Shown: positions 24,501-38,840, numbered from the stretch's first letter. The stretch: DNA of 64,000 bases from Amblyornis subalaris (GCA_018881555.1 JACAXG010000018.1:3365561-3429560), one strand, 5' to 3'. Made by a program: numbers and translations. The notes: generated by a model from the letters alone, not told the origin.

Positions 24501-27500
24501 GGCTGACTGGAAGCTTTTCAGTCTCAGACTTAGTAAAAATATGTTAATCAGATGAATTTTGTCTAAAATAACCTAGTCAGCTTTAACAGCCATGAAATTT
24601 CTTCAGTGTCTCCACTGTGCATTATTGTTTGTAAGAAATGTAACTATACTTCAGCATATTTTAGCTACACCTTTCAATATATAATTATTTTAGTTTGAAG
24701 TATGTAAAATCAATGGCAGTGCTGAAAACAATTCTCATTGATTCAAAGGTAATATGTAGTACCTGATCATTAAAATGTGAGCAGCAATTAAAAGGGTGCC
24801 TGCAAGATGAAATGGGGAATAAAACATGGATTTCATTTTTGAATTAGCTCATGGTTTTAATTATGACTTTTATAGAAGCCTTTTCTAATAGGAAATTTGT
24901 TGCTTGAATATGATCACCACATATNAGATTTACTTTAAAAAAAGGAAAAACAGGACATACCTTTTAATGTATGTCACAGTGCATCATCAAGAAACAGCAC
25001 TAGATTTATTTGCCCTTCATATCCTCCTTTGCTGACTTCTACTTTTCTCTAGCAATACCTTATAACCAATTGGGTGTTTTTCAACTCCTTCATAAACAGA
25101 TAAGGAANCATACTTACATTTTGAACTTCCTGGCGATAAGTTTTGTGACAAAATCAAGTTTGATTGGCCCATTTCAAGAATGCATTAAAAATTAAATAAT
25201 CTGTCTTGGTTCTATGTACAGGTTAGGCGTTCTGTTTAACATGCATTATTTGTTGCATAAGGGGATTGTAGACAGCTGACTGAAAAGGCTTTGGAGTTCA
25301 ATTCAAGTTTTACTTGCAGATTTGACTTTGGAAATGAAGGCTCCTGGCTGGGAAAGTAACTGAAATGCAGAGGGCTGAAAACAAAAATCTTTGAGGTCTC
25401 TGAAACAGTCCTCTGTTTTCTCAACCATAACAGCATGATGCTATTAAGCAGTGTCTTTGATCTGCAATANGCATATCTAATTTGAATTCACTTGAAATTA
25501 CTGCTAGTATCAGCTAAGCCTTTGTGCATCTTCCAGATTGCAGGAATATTATAATCTAAGGAATAGCTTCAGCCCAATCAGGAGCATTTAAATCATATGT
25601 TTTTTCTCTTCAGCAAATGTCATGTGCTACAAATGACAGCACTTCAGTCACTTGGTTAGAGGACTATCACTAAACCAAAAATGAAATCTGTCATTCACTC
25701 ACCTTTTCTAGGCAAATAAACCCCAAACCAGTTTTAAGGACCCTATCTCCTGTGGTAAGAAATTTGTGCAAAGCAAAATGTTGTATCATTAAAATTTCCT
25801 CTGGAGGAAATGACTCAAATGTATTTTTCCATGAACATTTGCATGTAAGTATTACTGCATAATGAATATTACCTTANCCAATACACCCAGACTATCAGGA
25901 TTACTTCAGGATAATCATGCGTCTTAGTAAGTGACATGGAAGAAAAAGAGGTAACTGATAGAAATTTTCATACCTTTCTACTATTTTATCATACAGTCTT
26001 TAAAATTCTTTCAGATACATGCCATAATTTTCTGTCAAAATAAATAACTTTTAAATATTAACAGGCAATGTTTATTTTCTCCCATCTCTTTTCTCTTTCC
26101 AGTAAGGAGATTCTTACNGAGAACTTTGCTTCTTGATCTTGCTGTGACCTGCCATAATCATCTCAGTCTTCTGTTTTCAAAGCAATTCGCTTCCATCCTT
26201 CACTGCATTAGCAACATTAATGCTGTTTCAAGCTTACCCTTGAAAACAGAGTTAACTGGTGCACCTTTGTAAGAGACACACATTGTAATGTGGGGCCTGA
26301 TCCAAAGTCTGTGGCTGGGTAACCAAGGTCTTCTCAAGCTCTTCAACAGATTAGGATTGGGTCCCAGACCTTTTACCTCTGTAAAAGCCAGTGCAGCACC
26401 CATGAGTAGGTCCAGTTAATGTAATTAGTACAGCTGTTTCCATGCAGCAAGCAGCACCAGAGAGGTGACTATGGTAGAACAGCTCATGTAGTTCAAGAAT
26501 GGAGAGGACTATCATTGTGAGCACCTTCTTTACTTCCATGAGAAAATTAAGAATGGATCTCTAACACTACAAAGCTTTAGCAATGATCCTTGGACTTGAC
26601 TAGGAAGTCAGCATGCAAACAGCTCATGCAAACCCACAAAGTCAAATAATGCTGTAGAGTTTTCCTAAAAGTAAGTCCTTCCAGTTATTTATAATGCAGC
26701 AGCTTTATGTCACAGAGGATCTCCCNGCTTGTTGGCTTCCTTGGGTGAGCAGAAAACCCTTGTAGTCACATCATCTGANGGGGAAGCAGGCGGAGTCTCT
26801 CCAAGATCAATCAGTATTCCTACTCTGAAATCTACCTTGGAAATAGGCAATCTTTTCTTACTTGGCAGAAGAATATTTAACAGAGATATTACATGTCCAG
26901 TGTTGACAGGCATTCCAGACTGATGTGAATACTTGCCTGAAACATTCCTAGTATATAGTACAAAATTATAAGAATGTTTTTTCAAAGAGTAATATTGTCC
27001 TGGCTGGAAGNAGGGGATTCTGATTGTGAAAAGCTTTTCTACTCTGATGGAAGAAGAAACCTTAAATCTNCTCAGTTTCCTAAATATAATTTCATAAGAA
27101 AGGTAAAAGAGGACTTTTTTGTGCAACCAGTTTTTATCCATATACAACCATTTTGCAGTTCATTAGCTGGCTAACTGAGCATCAAGCAGCAGCCTCCCAT
27201 ATCCTGTATTATTTAGAATGGTTTATACCGGAATGGGGAGCTTCCTTTAAAAACACAGACAGAGAGATGGAAATTGGCAAGAAACAATGTTAAAGGAATT
27301 GTTTACTGTGNCTTCAGGCAGGGCTGGAGGCTACACGGATATATTGAAAAATCACTTCTAGCTGACTAACAAGCCATGGGTCTTCAGAAGGACCCAGGAG
27401 GACTCAAGATTTTNGTACCCTAGAGAGAATGCTTAGTGGTGGTAAATTTTTAGAGTATCCATGATAGAAAAAGAGAATAGGCTCTTTTCTTTAGAAAATT

Positions 27501-29109
27501 TGTAATCATTCTGCTTTCTCTTCTGTTATTATTATACTTTTTAAAGAGATTTTTAACACGAAGGTGTTACATGCTAATTCTGCAAGGTCTGTGGGGAGTA
27601 GAGCAGGGGGTAGACTAAGTTTCGGTACCTAAGTTCTGGTTGTAGTTTGAGCTGATTTAAGATTACATACTTCTAAATAATAGAGTTTCCAGTTTACTTA
27701 CTGCAGAAATCTGTGTCAGATATTTTATATCCTTACTTCCCCCAAAATTTTCGTTTTAATTTTTTTTATTATTTTTCTTTCACTGTGAGAAATCATGCCA
27801 TCCTCTAGAAACACTGATAGCAGTTTTCCCTTTCTAGATTTGACCAAAGACCTTCCCACAGCAGTTGTTGTGCTTGAACACAGAAAAGGTTTATGGCTAC
27901 TCTTTCAATGCTATTCCTCTTCTAAGACTNCATGGAAACAGGTTCCTTCTATCTAGTGATTATCCAGCAGGAGGATAGGGAAAGGAGAGAAAAATACTGG
28001 GGTGACATATAATGCTGTTTCCTGTCGCTGTCAAGATTCCTCAGGAAAAACAAATTCCAAGCAACATATTCCACATATTTTATGGTGTAGGCCACCANTG
28101 ACTGGAGCTAAGCAAATTTTCAGTGGATTTGTCTTACTGTGGTGGTGGCAGGATTTTGGGGACAGCTCACTGCTCGTCTCCAGAGCACTGAAAATGTGCC
28201 TGCACAGCAAGATCTGTCCTTTGCCATACAGTCCCCAGCAGACATTTCCAAGAGAAAATCCTCTGATTTTCTCATAAGATTTGTTTCACCATAGAAATAT
28301 GGTCATCAGCAAGATGGAGATCATGGAATATCATTATCAGTAATGAAGCATGTGAGGTAATGGAAAGAAGTGTGAATGATGTGGAGTTTTTTCTAGATAT
28401 CAGTCTTGGCAAAGTGTACTTTTTAAAAATTTTTTTACACAAGAGGTATAGCGAGAAATGCAAAATAGATTCTGCTGCCTGATTGCTGTTTTAGAAAGGC
28501 AGCAAGAGGTGAATAAATTCAGTACCAGAGATGGGCAAATTGAGTTCAAACAGGAGACAGGCATACACCACTCACCTGTTAACTACAGTGCTCCTCTCCC
28601 AGTGAGGCCACAGACTGGCACAAATCGTAGAAGAATAAAAAGGATCTGTGAGTAGGTGTGCTGTAAAGTCAAAGGCCTCTTCCTGGTTAAATACAGAACC
28701 AGAGTACAATTTGGCACAAACCCAACTTATGACATCTTAATTAGAGATCTGATTCTGTTTCTCTGTACTTAGAAGCTGCTCAAAGCTTTTTACANGACGG
28801 ACAGGAGCTGCAGCATGGGAAAGCACTCTGAGGCACATCTGAGTATGGAGCTGGATGAAGAGCTGACAGTGCCAGGTCTGTGGGAGTGCAGTTCGTGTGG
28901 AAACCAACACCAGCCCCCTGCCATCTCCTTTCCCCCATGATGCATCCCAGCATCNCTGGAGGGGATCCTTAACTCTATTCAGTCCCTCTTTCCTGTCACG
29001 TGCCTGCAGGCTCCAGCTTCATCACAGCAGTGCCTTTGCTGTGGCACACACTACCTAGAATTGCTCATTATCAATAAGAATATTTGGGAAGAAAAATACA
29101 AAATACAGC
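18546..29109. other. Unique AT-rich spacer, no gene seen
   Basis: About 10.5 kb without a recognisable gene, LINE or LTR. It contains a poly-T run (18821-18843), another at 20484-20495, short TA-rich patches (21838-21853) and many single N bases. Open frames such as 22001-22234, 24083-24313 and 26710-27147 show no domains, and several pair with an equally long frame on the other strand, as chance frames do. A moderately GC-rich patch at 21060-21180 has no motif I recognise. Confidence 0.5.
18821..18843. repeat. Poly-T tract
   Basis: Nearly pure T run with one N and one C. No adjoining SINE or LINE body was recognised. Confidence 0.8.
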
Positions 29110-29127
29110 TTTTTTTTTTTTTTTTTT
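29110..29127. repeat. Poly-T tract (18 bp)
   Basis: Eighteen consecutive T residues. No retroelement body is evident beside it. Confidence 0.9.
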
Positions 29128-32100
29128 GGTTCCATTGAAACAAACAGAATAAATGCTTTGACAGAACTCCTTCTCAAAAAATAAAAAAAAAAAGTAATGA
29201 GAAATCAAGGACCTAAGGAGACCTGGGTNGAGTGAATGTACATATATTTGTCTTCATTGCTCCTACAAAGAACAGCTAAATCTGCAACAACCACCCTCTG
29301 CAGCATTATGAATTAAAAAAGAGGAGAGGAATCCCCAGCTGATGTTGTCAGTAAGACAAATTTACCCATGCAATTGGAGATCTCTGTCATTCTTGATAGA
29401 AAAGAACTGCAGTATATTTGTAATATAGATGTGGCTTGTGACACATGGAGCTGTACTAAAAAGTCCTCCATTGCACNTAGGGGTCCAATATTTGTGTGAA
29501 ATTGGTGGTGTTTCAATTTCAGATGAAATCTCAGGTACTGGGGGTAGACTGCAAGGCAGATGAAGATTTCCAGCAAGCTTCAATAATACGTAATGAAACT
29601 ACTCTCAAGCTACACAGCAGAGACACAGCATACTATGCACTGTACTTTACAAGATCTTTGCTTCATAATACTTGCTACAGGAAGATTTAAAATACAATCA
29701 ATTCCCTCTTCTTAGAGTGCAGAACCTCTGCAAGAATTGCAGGGACCTCTTCTTCATGGAGGTGAAGTTGNATTTAAGGAAACAAATAATTAGTGATATT
29801 TTCACCAAAGAGAGAGGACAACTTTGAAGCGCAGAGGCTTCCTATATTCAGAAAAGGAGGCNAAACCTTGTGTTCCTTCAACTTTTAATTCCTGCCATGG
29901 AAATGTGTAATACAGCTGTTTATACATAACGTTATGCACATACATTGCACATACATAATGATTCAATGACATCCCTGAGGAGGCGGGCACTGAAGGAAGA
30001 GATCTCTAAGGCAGGAAAGCAGTTCAACGAAGCTTCCATTTAATTATCCTCTCTGCTGGAGTCCCTCACAAAACTCAGCCTAAGAAGTTCTCCCACCTTG
30101 AATGACTTTCTTCTACCAGCAACTTCAGAAATTGCCAATAGGCGGAAAAAACATCTATATGTGTAAAAGAGAAGTAAAATTTAGTGGAGAAGGCCCTTGA
30201 ACACTTTCACGAGTCAGATTGTTGACAACAACAAATTTATAGAAATATCAAAATAAGAAAAAAATAGGCAATATCTAGAAGAATCTTCATTCTTCAGAAA
30301 AAAATGTGGCTTTTGGTTTCTAAATATTGTTTATTCACTCTTTTTTCTACCCCATCTTATAGTTTTTATCTGAGCCTTGTTGAATGTAAGACAACTGCAN
30401 CTCATGAAAAGTGTGAGTTATTACAAGACCTACTTGCTGGAAGTATTATTTCTACTTTTTAGTCAGAGACAAAATTCATTTTTTTCTGATCCAGATGAAA
30501 CTTACTTCAGCAAAGAAATACTTATATATAGTACAGTGACTTTATTGGAAGAGAGAGGTTATTTATAAATGGGCCACTTTGGTTAGAATGGAGATCTTTC
30601 ACCTGTAGGTAAAGGCTTTCCTCTAGCATTTGCCTGAAAAATAAATGTAGAGATATCTTGCTCCTNAGACTTTTCCAGATACACTTTCATTTGCCAGCAG
30701 GAAGCACAAAGGCAATTTTGGGAAGGCACTGTTACAAACACTGATGTAAGTAACCTAAATATACATAAAGGGTGTTTTGCTCTGTGGCATTAACCTCTCT
30801 GTGTCCCATGGGGTTGTGAGGGTCAGCTGTAAAATTGCCCGAGGACCTCCACTTCCGTCCCTGTGATTCGATGTGTATCGGAGAACTGCCAGAACTGCAG
30901 TGAGGCTGTTCTCTGCAGTTACAGCAGGAGATCAGCACCAGCTGTGTGATCCAGGAGATGTGATGAGCTCAGGAGCAGGAGCCTGAGCCCTGCAGCAATC
31001 ACTCCAGCTGCTGCTATTCTGGTGGCACCAGGACTAAAGTCTGCATCTCTTTATGCACGCACATGTGCAATAGCTCAACCTGGAGAGATATTTCTAGTCA
31101 AGGAATTTATTGGTGCTTAATAATCACAGCAGTGAAGGGAGAAATTAGAAAGAGAATTGAAACTGGGTATTGCACATTCAGTGAGTGCTTTGAGAAGGAT
31201 AAAAATCATGGGCACATATGTGACCTTTTCTNATGTGGCACAAATGAGTCTGGAGAATACTTACTGAATGAATCCCTTGGGGACTTATCAGGAGCATCTG
31301 TCCCAAATCATAAATATATGCAGGGTATAAAGAGTTGCCAAGTCTTCCACTGCTTCACATACACCCTGGAGCAAAAATGCAGATACAAAAAGCCATTGGG
31401 CACCTTAAGTAGGAAATAAACAAGATTTTTAAAGATATCGAATGCACCTAAAATTAGATTTCAATGTTCCTAAGTAAGAATTAGGCAAGGAAACCACTGT
31501 GCAGGCATATATCTAAATAGTTAAAGCAGAGGAACCCTTCCTTTTAATACAGCATATGCTTGATGAAGTTGCCAAAATGAGACCTTTCATAATTCCTTTA
31601 AACTGTTGCTAACAGGAGGGACAAAGAGTCTTTGGAGCACAATTAGTGGTAGTGCAAGCCCTACCAGGCTGTCATTTGCTTTGTTCTGGAGGGTCTGGTG
31701 GGAGAGTAAAGGACACAAACCCTCATATCCAAATAGCTGAGGGTGTGAATGCACATGTCCTGCCCTGATGGCTGTGCCCGGGCCCATCTGCAGAGGAGAT
31801 GCCAAGCCGCTGACTCCTCACAGACAGGCACCCCACTTCACACTTAGCATATGGGGGAGCTGTGTGCTCTCCTTAGGCTTTCCCCAGCTTAAGGCCCACA
31901 GCATTACTCGGGTCTCCATGAGGGACCTTCCCCGTGCAGTAGGGACGTAAGTCTATATGGAGAAAAGATAGAGGACACAGAGTTTCATTATTTTCAACCA
32001 TGTCACTGTTATTACATTGTCTGTTATGTTTTCTGATCTCTGAGTGACATCCAGCAGCTTGGACTAGATCTACTCCTTCCAACTAACACTAGCACAAACA

Positions 32101-35100
32101 TTTCTATGGTACTACTGTGTATTTGACCTAATGCAAGCGGCTGAAAATCAAGCCCCAGGGCTCGAGCCCTGGTGTGTTTACTTGCATGTCTCAGTAGTAC
32201 CTCGCAGTGTTCCCGAATAGCTGCAGGTTGCAGGGCTGCCACGCATGTTCTGCCCTTCCAGGGCAATCCATTAGCAACACTGTCAAGCCACAGCTGCAGT
32301 CTGGCAGCAGTGGAAGGCCTGAGATGGTAGCCACAACCATGTGCTCTGTATTTATGAATGTGAAGCCTAGTAAAGAAACATGAGTTTGTAAGATTAATGA
32401 AGTTTTCAAGTTCCCATGAGCTCCACAAGTAGGATAAATCTTGTTGAATCCCAGTAAAGTTTTAATTGTCTAAATAGACTAATACATTTTATAGAAAGTG
32501 TCAATAACTTTGGAACAAAGCACCACATGGAGCAGGCTGAGGAGGAAGATAAACCTTTTCTGCCTATTCATTATTTATCTTTTTTATTATTTCTAAACTA
32601 AATATAGTGCTATAATAGAGCTTGATTATCATTGTGCTTTCCATATTCTGTTTACATTAAAAATTTTAAAAAGAAATCAATATAAAAGAATTTCAAATAC
32701 AGTGTACTGGAAGAAAAAATAAAAACCCTTTTGTGAAGAAATTATGTTCTTCCTGAAAAAGAAGTGACTTTGTATGCTATGAATAGTAGTCTTTCACTAA
32801 GCCACCTAACAGACTTTGATAGAATTATAATTTATGATGTATTTATTGGAAAAAGCAATATTAATATTTTATCCCAGGAAAGGTTAGCCCTGGCTTAGCA
32901 AAGTAGTATATTTCAAATTTATTTTCCCCCATTCCCAGGAAAAGAAGTCTTGTTTATATTGTGAGTTGGAGAACAGCTCCTAAGTAGTGAGTTTTCGTAG
33001 TACACTTCNTTTCTTCAGAGAACTTAAACTCCACTTTGAAACATATTTGTTAACTATGCGTTCTCAGAGACAATATTTACTATTACACCATCATCTGAAA
33101 CTTTCAACTTGTATAATACAAGATTTCACCTAATAACCACAAGGATTCTGCTTCAAAACTTCTAGCAGTTTTATGAGAGATCAGTTTTGAAAGTATATTT
33201 ACAATTTTTAGGAAATTTCCACCTACAGTAGTTGAGCAAAATAACCACATCATTACTAAAATTTATTTGGCAATTCATACACCACATTGAATGTCACTTT
33301 TGACATCCCAAAATGTTTATCATACAGATCATAATATATACCTTTACCAAGTATTGAAAAATACCTTAGTTTCCTCTCANAAAAAAAAAGAAACTCAGCC
33401 TGTATTTCTTTTTTCTTTAAATCACCAAAATAGATTAATTTTGGCATGCCATTAATTGAAAAAAAAAATCAAACCACAAACCAAACCAACTAGATTTATT
33501 TATATATANATATCTCTGATAAAACAGGTAAGGTAAACTATGTAAAGTGTCCAACAGAATATATTAAAATGGTTTGTTATTATTCTTAAGTTCTGATAAA
33601 ACCTTTTACATAAGGAATATACATCAGGCATAGATACATTTTCCTTTTCCTGTGGGTGTGAATGGAACTTAAATATTCAGCCTTACCTACTGTGGGTACT
33701 CAAAAGTATAAAGCCAGACCCTGTGAGTATCATAAGGAAGGACTAAAAATATATTTCAAAGACCCACACACATTTTCAGATTTGGCATTTGCCTTTTGGA
33801 TTTTGACCTTTTAGAAGTCACAGCTTCACTGCACCTCTGAGGACAGAGAACTTACTAAAGCTACGAAGAGGGAGTTATAATCACATGACTTCAGGAGCTT
33901 TGGATTTTAGAAATACACCAAATATCTTTACTTTGCAGAGTAATTGGATTGATGGCAATGCCATCAGGACAGCAGAGAACANAAATAGAGATATAAATAC
34001 AAGGAATTACCTGAATTCCTATTTCGCTCATTTCTATTTTAAAGCTGTAATAGATCAGAGAGCTACTAGGCTCAGGTGGATCTTCATCCCCTACCATAGA
34101 TATATTTGTTTTCACCAACCCTCACTTCAGTTATGTCCTGAAAATTTAAGGTTACGTGTACTGACACAATAATAAAATCTTAATTATACTGTTTGCAAAT
34201 TGAATTATTTGTTTCTCCTTCCACTAATACCTGAAATAAAGCAACTGATCCATCAAAACCAACACCAAAAAATCACAGATGAGTAATAAAGCCAGCTGTC
34301 TTCAATTTGCCCATTGCAGTGTGAAATTGAACGAATGTAGCTTTTTGAGGGGGACCTGTGTTCTGTGAAAATAAACTATTGTATTAACATATTAAGTGCT
34401 CAAAAAGAGCACTCACAAAAAGAGAAAAGAGAGTCTGTNTTTTTCGCCTGTGAGACCAAACGTGTCCATCATGTTTACAAACACCAATGGTGCACAGCCA
34501 CTTTCTGTAACTGAGGAATTGATGAAAACACCTGACAGCATTAAAGGTCGAGGGCATTATTTTCTTTAAAGTGCACCATGAAGGTACTCAGTTTCTTTTG
34601 TGGTTTGTCACCCATAAAGGTTTAAAAGGGGATGGGTTGTTGTTCCTTTAATGTAGCTCTGTATTGTGTAAGGCTTTTACCGCTGGAAATTTACCTGCTT
34701 TCTGATGGCAAGTTTTCCTCTCACATCTGTAGGAATCAATTAACTCCCACAGATTTTACACCAGGGTTTGCAGGGTGGATGAGAAGGAGCAGTCAAGTGC
34801 TAGNTTTTATGTCCCTTGTGTGTTACTTGCCTTCTAATCTAGTTCAGACAAATTCACTGAGGTCATTTAACCAGGATTTACTGATGCTGCACGAAATAAA
34901 ATCTCTCCCCCACTTCTCCTTTTTCTTCTCTCAACTCCTCATACCTTACTCCTTTTTTTTTTTTTTTTTTGAGTATTTGTTATAAAATCAGCAAAGATGA
35001 AACAAAAATGAAACNATTTCAGTTCTTCAGTTGTTAACATGTCCTTCCCTGCTCTGCCTAGGGCTCAGGGTCAGGAAAGTTTCTATAGGATGTGTGAAAA

Positions 35101-36480
35101 AAAACCCTACACAAGCTAGAGTGAGATTGGGGGATAGAAAGTAGAGAGCGCAGACACTACTTAGCTAAACCCTTGGCCTCAGTTCCACACTGACCTGATT
35201 TCAACACTTTGTTTACAGGCGAAGGTAGGAGAAATCAGCTTATTCCATGCATTTATGTCTTTGTATTCTTCAGTCAATAGATGGAAGATAGGGGCAGAAA
35301 ACTTCACTCAAGCATTGCCTTTAGCCTTTGGATTTGAACAACTGGAAGTCTAAGAAAATTACCAGTTCTTTGATCAGACATTAGGGGAATGAAAATCAAA
35401 TTTACCTAATAAACTACATTGAGGAGAAATGAGTAGGGACTTCCCCAAACCCTCAGTTTATATATTTCATGTAGAAGAAATATTACTGCCCTCAGGATGT
35501 ATTTATCTAGAGACAGCTAAATATCTTTTTTATGCTGTTGCTTACTTCTGTTTTGTACAATAATTTCATTCAATTCTTTGTAGTCTAAACCAATTTCCTC
35601 CACCACAGAATTTTATTATTTGCTGATTGTCTCTAGGTAGCTTAATTACTGGTAAGAGGATAATGAAGTAAACCTGGAGCCAATATTTAAGTAGAGTGGA
35701 ACTACTCAAGTGTAATGAGCATTTTAAATTTGNCTTTTAGTACTTTATAAAGGCCTATAACAAAATGCCTCCTTCCCTCCTGCTTTACTTATTAAAAGGC
35801 TGTCAGGAGTTGGTACCCTGCAATTAACACCGAGGGGCAATGTGCCTTCCAGGAGGTGAGGGGTGGGTGGAGGGGAAGGAGGCTCGCTGCTGGCTGGCTC
35901 TTCTGGGGCTCCATTTGCATCATGCTTTCATAGCATCTTCACCGAAATAGAAAAGCAAGAACACTGGAGTCTTAAAAGGTCTCCTGCTGTTTCTTTTTTA
36001 CCTCAAGGAGACCATTANGAGTTACTGTTGATGTCCTCACACATTCTAGCAAAGTTCATTATTTTCCATCTACTTAAATAATTTCCATAATTTCAATTAT
36101 ATCAGCCAGACTTCACTCTTAAAAGTTTTGTTTTTCTTACTTGTTTTGCAAGTGGGCTTCAAACCAGAGTTGACTTCATTTCTAGTGACTGGAAAACTCC
36201 CTGTACTCTCTCACACATGGTCTGAGAGATGTCAACCCCAGTAAGCAGGAATAGCCCAGGCACTGGCATGATCTTGCTCATGGCTGAATCAAGGGTGATT
36301 CCTTCTTGTACAGCCTGNGTGCTCCCAGGTGATTCTTATGCTGGGGTCAGGAGGGACTAGTCTCCCCAGTTTAGGCATATACAGGTTAGAGCAGAGGATT
36401 TAGCTCTGTGCATTTAGCTGTGTTTGCCTCTTACCAGGCAATTCAGAAAATAAGTGCTGACCTGCTTAATTGACTAGGTA
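29128..36480. other. Unique AT-rich spacer, no gene seen
   Basis: No recognisable gene or transposon. Holds a second 18-T run at 34953-34970. The 118-codon frame at 31063-31419 and the 134-codon minus-strand frame at 32024-32428 were read; neither has a domain, low-complexity signature or credible splice context. Confidence 0.5.
34953..34970. repeat. Poly-T tract (18 bp)
   Basis: Eighteen consecutive T residues following a pyrimidine-rich stretch that starts near 34905. Confidence 0.9.
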
Positions 36481-36609
36481 ACTCAAAGGACTACATTGAA
36501 ATTTGAGTGCTATCTTATCCTNTGCAATTTCTGTTCTTTGTAGTTTGCATGGAGTGNCTTAATCAGCTTGGGCCCAGTAGATTACAGCAAATGGCATTTC
36601 ATTTTCATG
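36481..36609 (+). repeat. Left arm of a long-range inverted repeat
   Basis: About 129 bp that match the reverse complement of 37937-38063 at roughly four bases in five by eye. A 23-bp core (36558-36580, containing GCTTGGGCCCAGTAG) is identical in the other arm. Similarity stops near ACTCAAAGGACTA on the outer side and TTTCATTTTCA on the inner side. The arms could be the ends of an old DNA transposon, two copies of one dispersed repeat family, or an inverted local duplication. I do not recognise the family. Confidence 0.85.
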
Positions 36610-37936
36610 TAAAATAGAATTGGCAACTAAAGGTGTTGAAATAAACTCATTCACAGAACTGACCAAGAAACATTTGGGGTCCTTTGNGAGTTTATATCCT
36701 TCTGGAGAGAAGAGGACAATCTCTGTTACCCTTGCCATATGGGGATATTCTGTGGATCGGTTAAAGCAGAGGAGGAGAAGAGTGTAGCCCTGCAGCCATT
36801 GCCCTCTTGGGAGGCTCANGCAACCAGACCTATTAAGGGCAGGTTCCTGGTTGCTGATGGATCATTGTGTCTGCCCAGCCCAGCCCAGCCTTTGGAGCTG
36901 AACTGCCTCAGAGGGATCAGAGTGTCTCCTCAGCATTTACTACCAGGTAATTAGATGGTTTGTCACTCAATGATACCTGATGCAGTTTCAGTTCTTCCCT
37001 TTCCTTAGAAGGAGTTGCAAGACTGATTGCTGTTAGAACGCAAGGTGACTAAAATGAAATGCTGCAGTGCTAATCAGTGGGTTTAACTCAGTGCCACTGG
37101 GCCTTTAAGAGAGGGTGCATCAGAGATGTCTCTGATGCTGAACCTCATACCCACAGCAAAGGGACCATTAGCCCTGACTGTGCTGCTCAGCCGACTCTGT
37201 CAAAACAAGGCCAAGCAGGATAATGTTGTCAGCACTGGATGGATCTTTGGTCTGTGAGGTGAATCTTCTTGAATTACGGCGCAATATATATCTAGAACAT
37301 AATCAGTATGCACCATAAATATCACAGCCATAAAAGCATACTTGGCTGAATCCAGTCATGGCATATCAGGCACAGAAAGTGTGCAGAATTCAANAGATCC
37401 TTGTCCCATGTGCCCCAAGAGTTAATTTGGCCTGTTATCTTTCTTGTCCTGTTAACATTTATTTGCACCTAATAAGGCGTGAAGTCATTACTTGTGGTGT
37501 ATGTCCTAACATTTAATCTCATGGTGTCATGTTTTAATTGTACAGAAAGAGTATCTAAATGGTTCTAATTCCCTACGGATGTGGTTATCCAGTAATAATC
37601 ACAACCCTTGAAGCTCCCTTATTACTTTTATTGAAATAAAATCCTGCATGACTGAAATACTACATAATTTTTAAATTGCATCAAAATGAATTTGATGGTT
37701 TAAAAGAACAGATTACAAATTTAGTTCATACAAGACTGCCCATAAGTAATACCTTATAGAGCACTTTCACATACCACGTCCCCTAGCTATAAAAGGATAA
37801 CACTTCAAACACTCAAGAAATGTGGCCNAGGACATCATATCTTTATAGGACCCCTGTGGGGTCTGTGAGGCTCAGACCAATAATTATGGTTTGAGGCTTC
37901 AGCCTTTGTTATGTACATTACCTAGCATGTGATCAG
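36610..37936. other. Spacer between the inverted arms
   Basis: About 1.3 kb of unique-looking sequence with no transposase-like frame. The longest open frame inside (36739-36954) has no recognisable domain. It contains a CCAGCCCAGCCCAGCC run near 36876-36892. Confidence 0.55.
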
Positions 37937-38063
37937 CTGGAAATGAAGCACCATTTGCTGTCACCTACTGGGCCCAAGCTGATTAAGTCACTCCAAGCAA
38001 ACCATGAAGAANAGAAATTGCAGAAGAGAAGTTATCACTCAAGTTTCAGCTTAGTCCTTTGAA
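37937..38063 (-). repeat. Right arm of the long-range inverted repeat
   Basis: Reverse-complement partner of 36481-36609. The identical 23-bp core is at 37965-37987. The outer end (GTCCTTTGAAC at 38053-38063) lies only about 60 bp before the neighbouring CR1 3' end, which shows no sign of belonging to the repeat. Confidence 0.85.
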
Positions 38064-38124
38064 CTACACCTCACTGGTACCACAGACTAGAATTCAGTCT
38101 CTCCTTCCACAGAAATATAATAAA

Positions 38125-38640
38125 ATCATAAAATAATAGAATAGTTTGGGTTGGAAGGGACCATAACACTCATCTAGTTCCACCCACCCGCCATGCACAG
38201 AGGCACCTTCCACTAGACCAGGTTGCTCAAAGCTCTATCCNACCTGGCCTTAAACAATTCCAGGGGTAGGGCATCCACAATTTCTCTGGGCAACCTGTTC
38301 CAGTGCCTCACCACCCTCACAGTAAAGAATTTCTTCCTAATATCTAATCTTAACCTATCCTTTTCAGTTTGAAGCCATTCCGCCTTGCTCTATGACTACA
38401 TGCCCTTGTAAAAATTCTCTCTCCATCTTTCTTGTAGTCCCCTTTAGGTATTGGAAGGCCACAATTAGGTCTCCTTGAAGCATTCTATTCTTCAGGCTAA
38501 GNAATCCCAATTCTCTTAGCCATTCCTCATAGGAGAGGTGCTCTACCTCTAAACAGGCTGTAGCACCAGTCTCCCTACTTCTCTTTGAACAAGTTAATAA
38601 TTCTTGCATCTTTCACAGATTTCTCAGATACCCTCCAACT
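38125..38640 (-). mobile_element. CR1 LINE 3' end, minus strand
   Basis: 5'-truncated CR1 read on the minus strand. The plus strand starts with the CR1 tail complement (AATCATAAAATAATAGAATAG, then GGTTGGAAGGGACC) and runs through the 3' untranslated part (CCAGTGCCTCACCACCCTC, AAGAATTTCTTCCTAATATC). The minus-strand frame at 38609-38364 reads as the reverse transcriptase C-terminus (LSYEEWLRELG, SLKNRMLQGDL, FQYLKG) and is nearly intact, so this copy is less decayed than the others. The 5' truncation point near 38640 is approximate. Confidence 0.93.
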
Positions 38641-38795
38641 CAATAGAATTATATGTATGCTTAAAGACAACAGTGCAATTTAGCTGATTACTTCATTTAT
38701 AGACCAATTTATGTAACTGTTCTTAATCTGAACTAAGTTTTCCACACTTTTGTATAACTATTATCATGGTCCTCATACTACCTTTCTCTAAGGTA

Positions 38796-38802
<7 letters not shown>

Positions 38803-38840
<38 letters not shown>

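Noticed and set aside
26710..27147. 145-codon minus-strand open frame, among the longest outside repeats
   Set aside because: It contains several ambiguous codons from N bases, no domain and no splice context, and plus-strand frames cover the same DNA.
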